This document shows, piece by piece, positions 36,231 through 44,652 of a stretch of DNA of 64,000 bases (within the stretch, counting starts at the first letter, position 1; the number at the start of each line of letters is the position of its first letter). The notes below the pieces were generated by a model, which searched no databases, was not told where the DNA came from, and was given only the letters and a program-made list of their open reading frames with translations. The position numbers and the translations under genes are program-made. Source of the DNA: Rhodocyclales bacterium (lineage in GTDB: Bacteria > Pseudomonadota > Gammaproteobacteria > Burkholderiales > Rhodocyclaceae); NCBI GenBank assembly GCA_016235805.1, contig JACRIY010000067.1:1-64000 (forward strand). The letters are read 5' to 3'.

Positions 36231-36671
36231 CTACCAGGACTTGTAGGGGAGGAACTTGCCGCTCATGGTCACCAGCACGCGGTCGCCCTTGGGGTCTTCC
36301 TGCTTGTCGATCTTCATCGTGAAGTCGATCGCGCTCATGATGCCATCACCGAACTTCTCATTGACCAGTTCCTTGATGGTCTCGCCATAAACGTTGATCA
36401 TCTCGTACCAGCGATAGATCAGGGGGTCGGTGGGCACCACCTGGGTCCAGGTCTTGAGTGGGAATGCCTGCAGGGCGGCGGATCCGTCCTTGCCGAGACC
36501 GAGCAACTTGGCGACGGCATCGGCAGGCTTCTTGTCGAGGTGGTTCATGCCCAGGCAGGCGGAACAGGTGAATTCGGCGGACAGCCCAGCGGCCTTGGCG
36601 ATGTCGTTCCAGCTCAAGCCCTTCTTCTGCTTGGCGTCGAGAATCGCTTCCTTCATTTCGGCTTTATTCAT
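36231..36671 (-). CDS. cynS: Cyanate hydratase (cyanase)
   Basis: A 146-residue protein with the cyanase signature. Catalytic Arg87, Glu90 and Ser113 are present in LIYRWYEMINVYGE and GDGIMSAIDF. Residues 1-75 form the helical (POU-like) domain. The enzyme converts cyanate and bicarbonate to ammonia and CO2 as a decamer. Length and ends match the family. It lies 154 bases after cbiM with a hairpin in between, and before the methyltransferase. Cyanate is a by-product of thiocyanate chemistry, so its placement in this regulon is logical. Confidence 0.95.
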   Translation of the reverse strand: MNKAEMKEAILDAKQKKGLSWNDIAKAAGLSAEFTCSACLGMNHLDKKPADAVAKLLGLGKDGSAALQAFPLKTWTQVVPTDPLIYRWYEMINVYGETIKELVNEKFGDGIMSAIDFTMKIDKQEDPKGDRVLVTMSGKFLPYKSW

Positions 36672-36783
36672 GAAAATCGTCCTTTCGTGGGGTCGGAAGG
36701 GCGCGCCGGGGCGGCAGGCAGCTCAGCCCGTCGAGGCCCATCCGGATCAATCGAAAACGGGGAACTAACGTCCCCCGCGAAAC

Positions 36784-36805
36784 GACTCCGGCCAGGGCCG
36801 GAGTC
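36784..36805. terminator. Strong hairpin between cbiM and cynS
   Basis: GACTCCGGC and GCCGGAGTC form a 9-base stem with a 4-base loop. On the - strand it is followed by GTTTCG rather than a U-run, so partial termination or processing between cbiM and cynS is more likely than a full stop. Confidence 0.4.
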
Positions 36806-36825
36806 TTGGGAACAGCGCGACCCGA

Positions 36826-37506
36826 TCAGGCGGCGGCGCCGTACAGGCGCGGGTTGAACACGCCGCTGGTTTCCAGGCGGTGCAGCGCCTTGGCGGCGGC
36901 CAACACACCGAGGTCCAGCACTGGCTCGATGAGGACCACGCTCATGTAGGCAACGCTGAACGTGGCGATCTCGGCGAGGTTCTCGGCACCGACGCCGGCG
37001 CCATACACGGCCCAGAAGCCGACCCAGGCCACGACGCCGCCCTGATAGGCGGTGGACAGCTTGAGCGCCTGGCCGTAAGTGACATCCTTGTAGGGCGTAT
37101 TGGCGGGGATGACGCGCTGTGCCAGGACATTGATCGCAAGCAGCGGTACCAGCAGGCTGGTCACGTTCATGCCGTATTGCGGCAGGTCGGCCGGAGCGAC
37201 CAGCAGACCTTGCGCCAGCAGGCCGATAGCCAGCCCGAGCGCGGCAGGAGCGGCGCCGAACATCAGGAATAGCGTCGAGCCGAGGATGAAATGGACCTCG
37301 GACACGCCGACCGGGTAGTGCGGCAACACCTCGAAGAAACTCAGGACCAGCAGCGCAGCCAGGACGATGCGAATGGCGAGCGGTGCGACACCGTCACGCT
37401 TGGCCATGTCCTTCGCCAGCTTGAGCGAATAGCCGACCGCGCCGGTCGCCGTGATGAAGCCGAGCGCCAGTTTCGCGCCTACAACAATACCTGGTTCGAT
37501 GTGCAT
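36826..37506 (-). CDS. CbiM-like energy-coupling-factor transport permease
   Basis: A 226-residue membrane protein beginning MHIEPGIVVGAKLAL. The N-terminal MHI-x-(D/E)-G is the Co/Ni-binding motif of CbiM/NikM proteins. About six hydrophobic segments follow. CbiM is the substrate-specific component of cobalt uptake. No cbiN, cbiQ or cbiO genes are present here, so it must share an ECF module elsewhere or act in another way. Cobalt supply would serve thiocyanate hydrolase. The ATG at 37506 has an AAGGAGG site. A shared operator-like motif lies about 220 bases upstream. Confidence 0.78.
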   Translation of the reverse strand: MHIEPGIVVGAKLALGFITATGAVGYSLKLAKDMAKRDGVAPLAIRIVLAALLVLSFFEVLPHYPVGVSEVHFILGSTLFLMFGAAPAALGLAIGLLAQGLLVAPADLPQYGMNVTSLLVPLLAINVLAQRVIPANTPYKDVTYGQALKLSTAYQGGVVAWVGFWAVYGAGVGAENLAEIATFSVAYMSVVLIEPVLDLGVLAAAKALHRLETSGVFNPRLYGAAA

Positions 37507-37856
37507 GCTTGAATCCTCCTTAATCACGCTAGCCAAGATCGAGTCGTCCGGCCAAGACCGGAGACTCCTGCATTAACCGGACAGAGTCCCTTCAACACCT
37601 GCGGCGCCCGCCTGGTTCCCGCGCGAATCGAGAAACCGGAATCGGGTGATTGCCGCACATCGCTACCGTGCGGCGCTCCGAAAGCAATTGACGATTAAAT
37701 TGTGTTGGATTGAAATAAGATTGTCCAAGACTATTTTCCGATCCATTGCATAGGAATCGGCTATGCAACGAAGAAGATCGTTCCGGGCCTGTCGCCCGGT
37801 AAGCCCGCGAATGAATTCGACGCCTGCCGCGCAGCGCTGCGCTATCGCCGACCGCG
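37507..37856. other. Upstream region of cbiM
   Basis: This 350-base gap between the cbiM start and the MFS gene end contains the operator-like copy 2 (37720-37764). I looked for a cobalamin riboswitch because of cbiM and did not find a convincing B12 box. A short CCGG-type dyad occurs near 37545-37560. No reading frame is supported. Confidence 0.5.
37720..37764 (+). promoter_or_regulatory. Putative LysR operator, copy 2 (cbiM-cynS side)
   Basis: CTAT at 37731, ATAG at 37750 and CTAT at 37761 keep the 15 and 7 base spacers of the other two copies. The first 26 bases are identical to 34037-34062. Confidence 0.65.
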
Positions 37857-39098
37857 TCAGGCCGGTCGCGTGGGCGCGCCGGTATGCAGTTCGATGCGAC
37901 CGACGAAAATCATCGCGATCGCCGTGGCGCCGACCGCCAACCAGCCGACATGGTCATAGCCGACGATGCGGCCCGATGCATCGGCGGCAATCATGGTGCC
38001 GCCGAGCCAGGCGGCGGTGCCCGACGACAATTGCTGCACGGCGCCGTTCATCGACAGGAAGGTGCCGCGCAGGCGCGGCTGCACCGCCGAAGTGACGATG
38101 GCCATGGCCGGCACCATGCGCCCCGGCACGAAAATGAAGAACACGGTCGACCAGAAAATCATGACCCACAGCGGCACCGGCCACAGGTGGGTCTGGACCA
38201 GCAGGGGCACCATCGAGCACATCGCCATCGCCCGGTACACGCGGATCTTGCCGTAGGCATCGGCCAGCCGTCCGACCAGGCGCGAGGTGAAGAAGGTCGC
38301 GCAGCCGCCGAAGAGGTAGATCAGCGGAATGTCTTCCTGGCGGATGAGTACGTTCGCGGTGACGTAAATGGTGATGTAGGGGATCACCGAGAAACCGGAA
38401 ACCATGATCAGTGCCATGAACATCAGGGCCTTGAGATGGTTGCGATCGCGCAGCACGGCGGCCATCGCCGCCAGCGGATGGGCGCGTTCGGACTCCGACA
38501 CGGTGGCGTTGGGCAGGTGCCCGCGCAAGGCCGGCAGCATCTTCCAGCCCAGCAGCAGGAATCCGGCGGAAAGCGCTGCGATGAAAATGAAGGGAAAGCG
38601 CCAGCCGAAGTGGTTGGCGAGATACAGGGAGACCGGAACGCCGGCGACGGTCGACAGCGAGAAGGCCGACATGATGGTGCCGCTGGCACGACCGCGGCGC
38701 TCGAACGGGATCAGGTCGCCGACCATGGTCTGCACCATCGACCCGAGCACACCACCGAAAGCACCGGCTGTGCCGCGCGCCACCAGCAAAGTGAGATAGC
38801 CCGGCGCCATGCCGCAGGCCAGAGTGGCGAGCGCGAACAGGCCGAACATGGTGAGCAGCAGGCGCTTGCGCTCGAAGCGGTCGACGAAGGTGGCCGCCAG
38901 CACCCCGGCAAAAGCCGCCGTAAAACTGTAGGCCGAGACCAGCAGGCCGAACTCGTGGGTGCCGACGCCCAGTTCGCGCATCAGGATCGGACCCAGCGGC
39001 ATCATGATCATGAAGTCGAGGATGTGGGCGAACTGGATCCCGGCCAGCGTCAGCAGCAGCGCGCGTTCGCGCGCGGGATCGAGGGTCTGGGGAGTCAT
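37857..39098 (-). CDS. MFS transporter
   Basis: A 413-residue major-facilitator protein with about 12 hydrophobic segments. It shows the DRFERKRLL loop between helices 2 and 3 and the ADAYGKIRVYR loop between helices 8 and 9. It resembles drug/sugar efflux (AraJ/Bcr-like) transporters; the substrate cannot be told. I start at the ATG at 39098 because the extension upstream is encoded by a dispersed repeat. A LysR gene lies just upstream on the same strand. Confidence 0.85.
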   Translation of the reverse strand: MTPQTLDPARERALLLTLAGIQFAHILDFMIMMPLGPILMRELGVGTHEFGLLVSAYSFTAAFAGVLAATFVDRFERKRLLLTMFGLFALATLACGMAPGYLTLLVARGTAGAFGGVLGSMVQTMVGDLIPFERRGRASGTIMSAFSLSTVAGVPVSLYLANHFGWRFPFIFIAALSAGFLLLGWKMLPALRGHLPNATVSESERAHPLAAMAAVLRDRNHLKALMFMALIMVSGFSVIPYITIYVTANVLIRQEDIPLIYLFGGCATFFTSRLVGRLADAYGKIRVYRAMAMCSMVPLLVQTHLWPVPLWVMIFWSTVFFIFVPGRMVPAMAIVTSAVQPRLRGTFLSMNGAVQQLSSGTAAWLGGTMIAADASGRIVGYDHVGWLAVGATAIAMIFVGRIELHTGAPTRPA

Positions 39099-39106
39099 CG
39101 GACAGG

Positions 39107-39132
39107 CAAAAGTCGGCGCTGGCGGTACGGCG
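39107..39132 (+). repeat. Dispersed repeat A2
   Basis: A copy of the AAAAGTCGGCGCTGGCGGNA element, with TA in place of CA, in the 35-base gap between the lysR gene end and the MFS start. Confidence 0.65.
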
Positions 39133-39133
39133 G

Positions 39134-40030
39134 TCAGGCTCGAGCCAGCGCGCCGGGCGCCTGCAGGCGCTCTCGCCACCACTTGCGCGCCTCGCCTTCC
39201 GCGTCGCGGTTCCAGGCCAGCCACAGCGGTTCGTTGGCGCGCGGCTCGGCGACCTCGCGCGCCACCAGTTCGCGCCGCGTCAGTGCGGCATCGATGCGGC
39301 AGCGCGGCAGGAAACCGTAACCGAGGCCGGCGATCTGCAGGGCGATCTTGGCCTCGATGTTCGACACGGTGATGCGCGACTGTCCGGACAGCACCCCGAT
39401 GCTGCGCGCAGGCAGCAGGCGCGCGCTGTCGGCTACCACGATCGCCGTATGCGCCAGGAAATCCTCAGTCGTCAACGGGCGGTCGATGCGCGCCAGCGGG
39501 TGCTGCGGCGCGACGCAGAAGATGAACTCGATGTCGTGCAGGCGCGTGGCCTGCTGCGCAAAGCCGGAAGGGGGATCGCCGACCGCCAGCACCAGGTCGG
39601 CGCGGCCTTCGCGCAGCGCTTCCCAGCTGCCGGTCATGACTTCGGTGCTGATGCGCAGGCGCGTGCCACAGCCCAGTGCTTCGAAGGCGCGGATGTCATC
39701 GACCAGCGCGGCGGTCGGCAGCAGCGAGTCGTGCACCAGTTTCAGTTCCGATTCGTAGCCGGTGGCGATGCGGCGCAGCCGCGATTCGAGGTCGGCGGCG
39801 GAACGCAACAGCCAGCGCCCCTCGTTGAGCAGTTCGCTGCCGGCCGGCGTGAGCGTCACGCGCGGGCCGCGCCGCAGGAAAAGCTGGAAGCCGAGCTGCT
39901 CCTCCAGCTTGGCCACGGTGTAGGAAATCGTCGACGGGACTTTGTGCAGCGAATCGGCCGCGGCCGCGAAGGAACCGCCACGGTCTATGGCGTCGATGAT
40001 TTCGATCGCATCGAGGGTCAACTTGAGCAT
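39134..40030 (-). CDS. LysR-family transcriptional regulator
   Basis: A 298-residue regulator with the N-terminal winged helix-turn-helix (DRGGSFAAAADSLHKVPSTISYTVAKLEEQLG) and a full effector-binding domain. It is close to the AaeR/LTTR group that controls an adjacent flavoprotein or pump. It is divergent from the flavodoxin-like gene at 40216, with a long perfect inverted repeat in between, and precedes the MFS gene on the same strand. I infer that it regulates one or both neighbours. Confidence 0.87.
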   Translation of the reverse strand: MLKLTLDAIEIIDAIDRGGSFAAAADSLHKVPSTISYTVAKLEEQLGFQLFLRRGPRVTLTPAGSELLNEGRWLLRSAADLESRLRRIATGYESELKLVHDSLLPTAALVDDIRAFEALGCGTRLRISTEVMTGSWEALREGRADLVLAVGDPPSGFAQQATRLHDIEFIFCVAPQHPLARIDRPLTTEDFLAHTAIVVADSARLLPARSIGVLSGQSRITVSNIEAKIALQIAGLGYGFLPRCRIDAALTRRELVAREVAEPRANEPLWLAWNRDAEGEARKWWRERLQAPGALARA

Positions 40031-40074
40031 GTGAAGCGATTCATGTTCGATTTTTTCGACGATAGGCCACGAAA

Positions 40075-40110
40075 AGTATCAGCGCTCTATGCCTTGCTAT
40101 CGCTGATACT
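40075..40110. promoter_or_regulatory. Perfect 10-bp inverted repeat in the lysR/flavodoxin divergent region
   Basis: AGTATCAGCG at 40075-40084 and CGCTGATACT at 40101-40110 with a 16-base spacer. Its position between divergent genes makes a regulator-binding site likely, possibly for the LysR protein or another dimer. Confidence 0.5.
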
Positions 40111-40215
40111 CACCCTTACTTGAGAAATTAATTCGGCTTTAACTCAGGTAACAACGGCAAACATTCTAGCAGCCATCATCAGCGATATCGAACCTTTCAA
40201 TCCGGAGGAAACACC

Positions 40216-40791
40216 ATGCCCCATACCGTCGTCGTCTACCACAGTGGCTATGGCCACACCCGCAAACAGGCCGAGGCCGTGCAGCAGGGCGCCGCCGGCG
40301 TGAATGGCGCCAGCGCCGAACTCGTCGAAATCAACGCCGAAGGCCAGTTGCCCGAGGGCGGCTGGGAAAAACTGGAAAAAGCTGACGCCATCGTCTTCGG
40401 CTCGCCCACCTACATGGGCGGGCCCTCATGGCAGTTCAAGCGCTTCGCCGATGCCAGCTCCAAGCCCTGGTTCGGCTCGAAGTGGAAGAACAAGGTCGCC
40501 GCCGGCTTCACCAACTCGGCCTCGATGAACGGCGACAAGCTGTCGACCCTGCACTACATGATCACCCTGTCCATGCAGCAGGGCATGGTCTGGGTCGGCA
40601 CCGGCATGATGCCGGCCAACAGCAAGGCCGCCACACGCAACGACGTAAACTGGCTCGGCTCCTTCGCCGGCGCCATGGCGCAGTCGCCGTCCGATTCCAG
40701 CCCCGAGGAAGGCCCCCTGCCCGGCGACCTGGAAACCGCGCGCCTGTTCGGCGCCCGCGTCGCCGAAAGCGCCGCGCGCTGGAACCGCTAA
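40216..40791 (+). CDS. Flavodoxin-family NAD(P)H:quinone oxidoreductase (WrbA-like)
   Basis: A 191-residue protein of the flavodoxin fold. The FMN phosphate loop is HSGYGHTRKQAEAV (residues 9-22), and FGSPTYMGGPSWQFKRFAD near residue 60 matches the NADPH-dependent FMN reductase/WrbA group. It probably reduces quinones by two electrons and protects against redox stress. A GGAGGAA site precedes the ATG. It is divergent from a LysR gene, a common arrangement for inducible quinone reductases. Confidence 0.82.
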   Translation: MPHTVVVYHSGYGHTRKQAEAVQQGAAGVNGASAELVEINAEGQLPEGGWEKLEKADAIVFGSPTYMGGPSWQFKRFADASSKPWFGSKWKNKVAAGFTNSASMNGDKLSTLHYMITLSMQQGMVWVGTGMMPANSKAATRNDVNWLGSFAGAMAQSPSDSSPEEGPLPGDLETARLFGARVAESAARWNR

Positions 40792-40792
40792 C

Positions 40793-40985
40793 TTTCATGA
40801 TGCGCTGGCTACGCCCCCGATCATGAATTTGGCGATACCAAATTGCCCCCCACCCCCGTTCCACGGCCGGCTTTGCACAGCCGGCCGGCTACGGCGGCGC
40901 AATGCTGTGCATTGCGAAACCCCGCCTTCGCCCCCCGCCCCGGGGCGGGGAACATAGTTTGCTCGCTGCGCTCGATATCACCCCG
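40793..40985 (+). repeat. Dispersed G/C-tract repeat, copy B1
   Basis: It starts with CTTTCATGATGCG, carries a C-rich tract, then CCCCGCCCCGGGGCGGGG and TTTGCTCGCTGCGCTCGATAT. The same blocks in the same order are found at 62689-62812. This copy has extra hairpin-rich sequence between the tracts (CCGGC arms near 40865-40890). Confidence 0.65.
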
Positions 40986-41033
40986 AGCGCGTTCTGTTGT
41001 CTCTCGTCACCATTCACCATAGGAGGAAAGATC

Positions 41034-41750
41034 ATGCTCGAACTGCGCAGGGCCGCCGAGCGCGGCGTGGCCAACTTCGGCTGGCTCGATTCGCGACACA
41101 CGTTTTCCTTCGGCCACTATTACGATCCGAAGCAGGTCGGCTTTTCCGACCTGCTGGTGATCAATGACGACCGCGTCGAGCCGGGGATGGGCTTCGGCAC
41201 CCACCCGCACCGCGACATGGAGATCTTCTCCTATGTGCTGGAAGGTGCGCTGGAACACAAGGACTCGATGGGCACCGGTTCTGTGATCCGTCCCGGCGAC
41301 GTGCAGATGATGAGCGCCGGCAGCGGCATCACCCACAGCGAGTTCAACCCTTCGCGCCAGGAAGGCGTGCATTTCCTGCAGATCTGGATCGTGCCCGACC
41401 GCCAGCGCGTGGCGCCGCGCTACCAGCAGAAGAACTTTTCCGCTGCCGACAAACGCGGCCGCCTGCGCCTTATCATTTCCCCTGACGCCGCGGACGGCGC
41501 GCTCGGCGTGTATCAGGATGCGCGGGTGTATGCGGGCCTGTTCGACGGCGCCGAAGCGGCGGAATTCGACTTGCCCGCGGGGCGCTACGCCTACATCCAT
41601 GTCGCGCGCGGCAGCCTGAGCGTCAATGGCACCGCAATGTCCGCCGGCGACGGCGCGCGGATTCGCGAGACCGGCGAGCTGCGCTTCGATGGCGGCGAGG
41701 ATGCCGAAGTGCTGCTGTTCGACCTGCGACCGCAGGAACGGCCGCGATAG
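41034..41750 (+). CDS. Pirin-family protein
   Basis: A 238-residue bicupin pirin. The metal-binding residues sit in FGTHPHRDMEIFSYVLEGALEHKDS (His pair, then Glu and His), followed by QMMSAGSGITHSEFNPS. The YhhW/YhaK type can act as a quercetinase; others act as redox-linked regulators. The ATG at 41034 has an AGGAGG site. It lies downstream of the quinone reductase, but a repeat stands between them, so an operon is doubtful. Confidence 0.88.
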   Translation: MLELRRAAERGVANFGWLDSRHTFSFGHYYDPKQVGFSDLLVINDDRVEPGMGFGTHPHRDMEIFSYVLEGALEHKDSMGTGSVIRPGDVQMMSAGSGITHSEFNPSRQEGVHFLQIWIVPDRQRVAPRYQQKNFSAADKRGRLRLIISPDAADGALGVYQDARVYAGLFDGAEAAEFDLPAGRYAYIHVARGSLSVNGTAMSAGDGARIRETGELRFDGGEDAEVLLFDLRPQERPR

Positions 41751-41756
41751 CGCCGC

Positions 41757-41782
41757 GAAAACTCGGCGCTAACGACACGGCG
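41757..41782 (+). repeat. Dispersed repeat A3
   Basis: A divergent copy (AAAACTCGGCGCTAACGACA) in the short gap between the convergent pirin and BtuF-like genes. Confidence 0.6.
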
Positions 41783-41784
41783 AT

Positions 41785-42579
41785 TCAGGCGAGCTGCCGC
41801 CGCAATTCCGCCAGATAGCGAAGCCCGGCTATCGCCCGGCTGCCATACCAGGAAACCATTTCGCCATCGATGCGGGTAACCGGCAGGCGCGCCAGTTCAC
41901 CGACCTCGGCCTCATCACGCACGGTGAAGGCATAGGGCTCCGACGGCAACAACACGCGCTGCGCGTCGGCCAGCCAGGGGGCATTCCAGTCGAAGGCCGG
42001 ATAGCGGCTCACGGCCTCGGCCGGTAGCGTGTCCCAGCCAGCCGCACCGAGCATCGCGGCGATGTAGGTGTCGCGGCGCACCGTCATCCAGGGCTCGCGC
42101 CAGATCGGGTAGAGCACGCGCTCGCGCGGCAGGCTCCGCGCCTGGGCGTCCAGTTCGGCGCGGGCGGCGGCAAACGCAGCGGCCAGTCGCGCGGCGAGAT
42201 GCTCGCGACGAAAGACATGGCCGAGCAGGGCGTAGAGGCCGAGGTTGTCGTCCACCGCGCGCGGATGCACGACGATGACATGGGGCACGAAACCCATGAT
42301 TTCCTCGACCACCTCACGCCGGTTCTCGTCGATCTCGGCAATCACATGGGTCGGCGCGAGTTGCCGCAGTACATCGAGCTTCACGTCCTTGGTGCCGCCA
42401 ACCTTGGAAACGCTGCGCAGAGCTTCCTTCGGGTGCACGCAGAATCCGGTGCGGCCGACCAACTGGCCGCCGAGGTCAAGGTCGCAGACCAGTTCGGTCA
42501 GGCTCGGCACCAGGCTGACGATGCGCGGCGCGCCCACGCAGGGCGGATGCTCGCGGCCCAGCGCGTCCTCCATCGACAT
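41785..42579 (-). CDS. BtuF-like helical-backbone metal receptor (cobalamin-binding type)
   Basis: A 264-residue protein of the BtuF/TroA fold: RIVSLVPSLTELVCDLDLGGQLVGRT near the start, VGGTKDVKLDVLRQLAPTHVIAE in the middle and a long connecting helix. It has no signal peptide, so it is probably cytoplasmic rather than a true vitamin B12 uptake protein. Its start overlaps the SDR gene stop as TGATG, so the two are co-translated. No btuC/D genes are nearby. Confidence 0.75.
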   Translation of the reverse strand: MSMEDALGREHPPCVGAPRIVSLVPSLTELVCDLDLGGQLVGRTGFCVHPKEALRSVSKVGGTKDVKLDVLRQLAPTHVIAEIDENRREVVEEIMGFVPHVIVVHPRAVDDNLGLYALLGHVFRREHLAARLAAAFAAARAELDAQARSLPRERVLYPIWREPWMTVRRDTYIAAMLGAAGWDTLPAEAVSRYPAFDWNAPWLADAQRVLLPSEPYAFTVRDEAEVGELARLPVTRIDGEMVSWYGSRAIAGLRYLAELRRQLA

Positions 42580-43337
42580 CAAAGATCGAGGCGGCGCGGC
42601 TTCCTGCCGGCGCGCGCGAACAGCAGGTCGAAAACCGGGTTGGGCAGCAGGCGCATCAGCTTGGCGACCACGCCCATCTGCCAGGGAATCACGGTGTAGC
42701 TGGTACCGCATTCGATGGCGCGGGCGAAGCGGCGCGCCGCCTCGTCGGCCGGCATCAGGAAGGGCATCGGATAGCGGTTGACCGCCGTCATCGGCGTGGC
42801 GATGTAGCCCGGCGCGATAGTGACCACCTTGATCCCGCTGCCGCGCAATTCGACACGCAGGGCTTCGAGGTAGGCGATGGTCGCCGCCTTCGATGCCGAA
42901 TAGGCGCCCGCGCCCGGCAAACCGCGGATGCCGGCCACCGAGGCGATGCCCACCAGGCGGCCGCTGCCGCGCGCCTTCATGGCGGCGATGAAGGGCTGGA
43001 AGGTCTGCGCCATGCCGGCCACGTTGGTGTCGAACACGCGACGCAGGGCGGCCATGTCATCGGCCTCGTGCGCCAGCGTGCCCACCGATATGCCGGCATT
43101 GGCGATGACGATGTCGGGCGTACCGCCGGCCATGAAATCCGCCGCCGCCGCGCGCATCGCCTCCGCGTCGGCCACGTCGAGCGGGTAACAAGCGTGACTG
43201 CCGGGAAGCTCCGCGGCAAGGGCCTCCAGCGTCTGCCGGCGCCGCGCCGCAAGACCGATAGTGGCTCCATTCGCCGCGTAATGGCGCGCCAGCGCGTCGC
43301 CGATGCCGCTCGATGCGCCGGTCAGGAATACACGCAC
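42579..43337 (-). CDS. Short-chain dehydrogenase/reductase
   Basis: A 252-residue SDR. The NAD(P) motif is TGASSGIG (residues 6-13), NAG is at about residue 84, and the catalytic Ser and YSASK appear near residues 136-150. The extended C-terminus (VIPWQMGVVAKLMRLLPNP) suggests membrane contact, as in YdfG/DltE-like lipid or sterol SDRs. It is 6 bases after dsbA and overlaps the BtuF-like gene. Confidence 0.87.
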   Translation of the reverse strand: MRVFLTGASSGIGDALARHYAANGATIGLAARRRQTLEALAAELPGSHACYPLDVADAEAMRAAAADFMAGGTPDIVIANAGISVGTLAHEADDMAALRRVFDTNVAGMAQTFQPFIAAMKARGSGRLVGIASVAGIRGLPGAGAYSASKAATIAYLEALRVELRGSGIKVVTIAPGYIATPMTAVNRYPMPFLMPADEAARRFARAIECGTSYTVIPWQMGVVAKLMRLLPNPVFDLLFARAGRKPRRLDL

Positions 43338-43343
43338 CGCGCG

Positions 43344-43973
43344 TTATTTGCGGCCAGCCTCGGCGCGCACGCGGGCGACCAGTTGATCGACCAGCGTGAT
43401 CAGTTCGCCATAGTTCCCGGGGGTGATCGCCTGGTAGCGGCCATGCACGACCATCGCCGGAACCCCGGTCAGGCCCGCCGCCAGAGTCAGTTCGCGTGCC
43501 TGTCGGACGCGGCTGCTGACGCCGAAGGATGACCAGGCTGCGCGGAACTTTGCGGGATCGATGCCCTTGCCGGCGACCCAGTCCAGCAGGTGCTTTTCCT
43601 CGTCGATGCGCTTGCGTTCGACATGGATCGCCTTGAACACTTCGGCATGCAGCGCGTCCACCAGGTTCATGGCTTCAAGGGTGTAATAAAGCCGTGTGCC
43701 CGGCGTCCACCTGTCGTTGGGGAACACCGCCGGCACCCGACGGAAACTGACGTCGGGCGGCAGCCTGGCGGCCCACGGTGCCAACACCGGCTCGAAATCG
43801 AAGCAGTGCGGGCATCCATACCAGAAGAATTCGGTGACCTCGATCCGGGCGCTGTCCGCCACCAGCGGCGGATCGATCACGCGAAAATCGCGCCCCGCCT
43901 GCAATTCGGCCGCGCACGCGCCGAAGCAAAGCAACGCGAGCATGGCCCCGAACAATCCGCGCCAGGTTCTCAT
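43344..43973 (-). CDS. dsbA: Thiol:disulfide interchange protein DsbA
   Basis: A 209-residue periplasmic oxidoreductase with an N-terminal signal peptide (LFGAMLALLCFGACA) and the redox motif CPHC in FFWYGCPHCFDFEP. The cis-Pro loop GVPAMVVHGRY follows. It introduces disulfide bonds into exported proteins. It sits 12 bases after the SPOR gene in an argS-SPOR-dsbA-SDR run on the - strand. Confidence 0.92.
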   Translation of the reverse strand: MRTWRGLFGAMLALLCFGACAAELQAGRDFRVIDPPLVADSARIEVTEFFWYGCPHCFDFEPVLAPWAARLPPDVSFRRVPAVFPNDRWTPGTRLYYTLEAMNLVDALHAEVFKAIHVERKRIDEEKHLLDWVAGKGIDPAKFRAAWSSFGVSSRVRQARELTLAAGLTGVPAMVVHGRYQAITPGNYGELITLVDQLVARVRAEAGRK

Positions 43974-43985
43974 GCCGCCTCCTCC

Positions 43986-44639
43986 CTATTCCTTTTGCTT
44001 GATGACGGTGCCTTGCACCCCGCTTTGGGTCAGCAATCCGCGCGCCCGGTTCATTTCTTCAGTATCGCGGAAGGGACCGACGCGCACCCGATGCATGGTG
44101 CCCTTGTCCGGAATATTGACTTCCTGCACGCTGGCGTACAGGCCGGTCAGCGCCAGCTTGGCCTTGAGGTTGTCGGCATCGGCGGCCTTCTGGAAGGAAC
44201 CGACCTGCAGGAAATAGATGTCGACCAGCGAAGGCTTGGCGTCCGCCACCGGCGCGGCGGCCGGAGTCGCAGGCGCGGGCGCGGCTGCTGCGGGTGCCGG
44301 CGCGGCCGGTCCGGCGGTGGGTTTGCCTTCGAGGATGTTGTAGAAGTCGAAGCGCTGCCGTTCGGCGGGCTTGTCGCCGGGCTTGCCCGGCAGCGCAGCC
44401 GGAGCCTTGGCGTTCGCACCGTCGACGGCCTTGTCCGCCTTGGGCGCGCCCTCGTACTTGTTCTGAAAGGGCAGCGGCGACTTGTTGAGGTACCAGACCA
44501 CGCCGAAGGCGATGCTGACCCCGATCACGAGACCGATGAACACGCCGAGCAGCGTGCCGCCGCCGCTCTTCCTCTGCGGCGCCCTGGGTTTGACCGCGGG
44601 GCGGACGCCTTTTTCTCCCGTCTTGTCGAATTTGCTCAT
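43986..44639 (-). CDS. SPOR-domain membrane protein (FtsN-like)
   Basis: A 217-residue bitopic protein. It has a short basic cytoplasmic tail, one transmembrane helix (GVFIGLVIGVSIAFGVVWYL, about 30-50), a Pro/Ala-rich periplasmic linker and a C-terminal SPOR domain (IYFLQVGSFQKAADADNLKA then VRVGPFRD). SPOR domains bind denuded septal peptidoglycan. The position between argS and dsbA is typical of betaproteobacteria. Confidence 0.88.
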   Translation of the reverse strand: MSKFDKTGEKGVRPAVKPRAPQRKSGGGTLLGVFIGLVIGVSIAFGVVWYLNKSPLPFQNKYEGAPKADKAVDGANAKAPAALPGKPGDKPAERQRFDFYNILEGKPTAGPAAPAPAAAAPAPATPAAAPVADAKPSLVDIYFLQVGSFQKAADADNLKAKLALTGLYASVQEVNIPDKGTMHRVRVGPFRDTEEMNRARGLLTQSGVQGTVIKQKE

Positions 44640-44652
44640 AGCATTCTTGGAA

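Noticed and set aside
37507-37720. Cobalamin riboswitch before cbiM
   Set aside because: No convincing B12 box or conserved core was found; the region instead carries the LysR-type operator copy.
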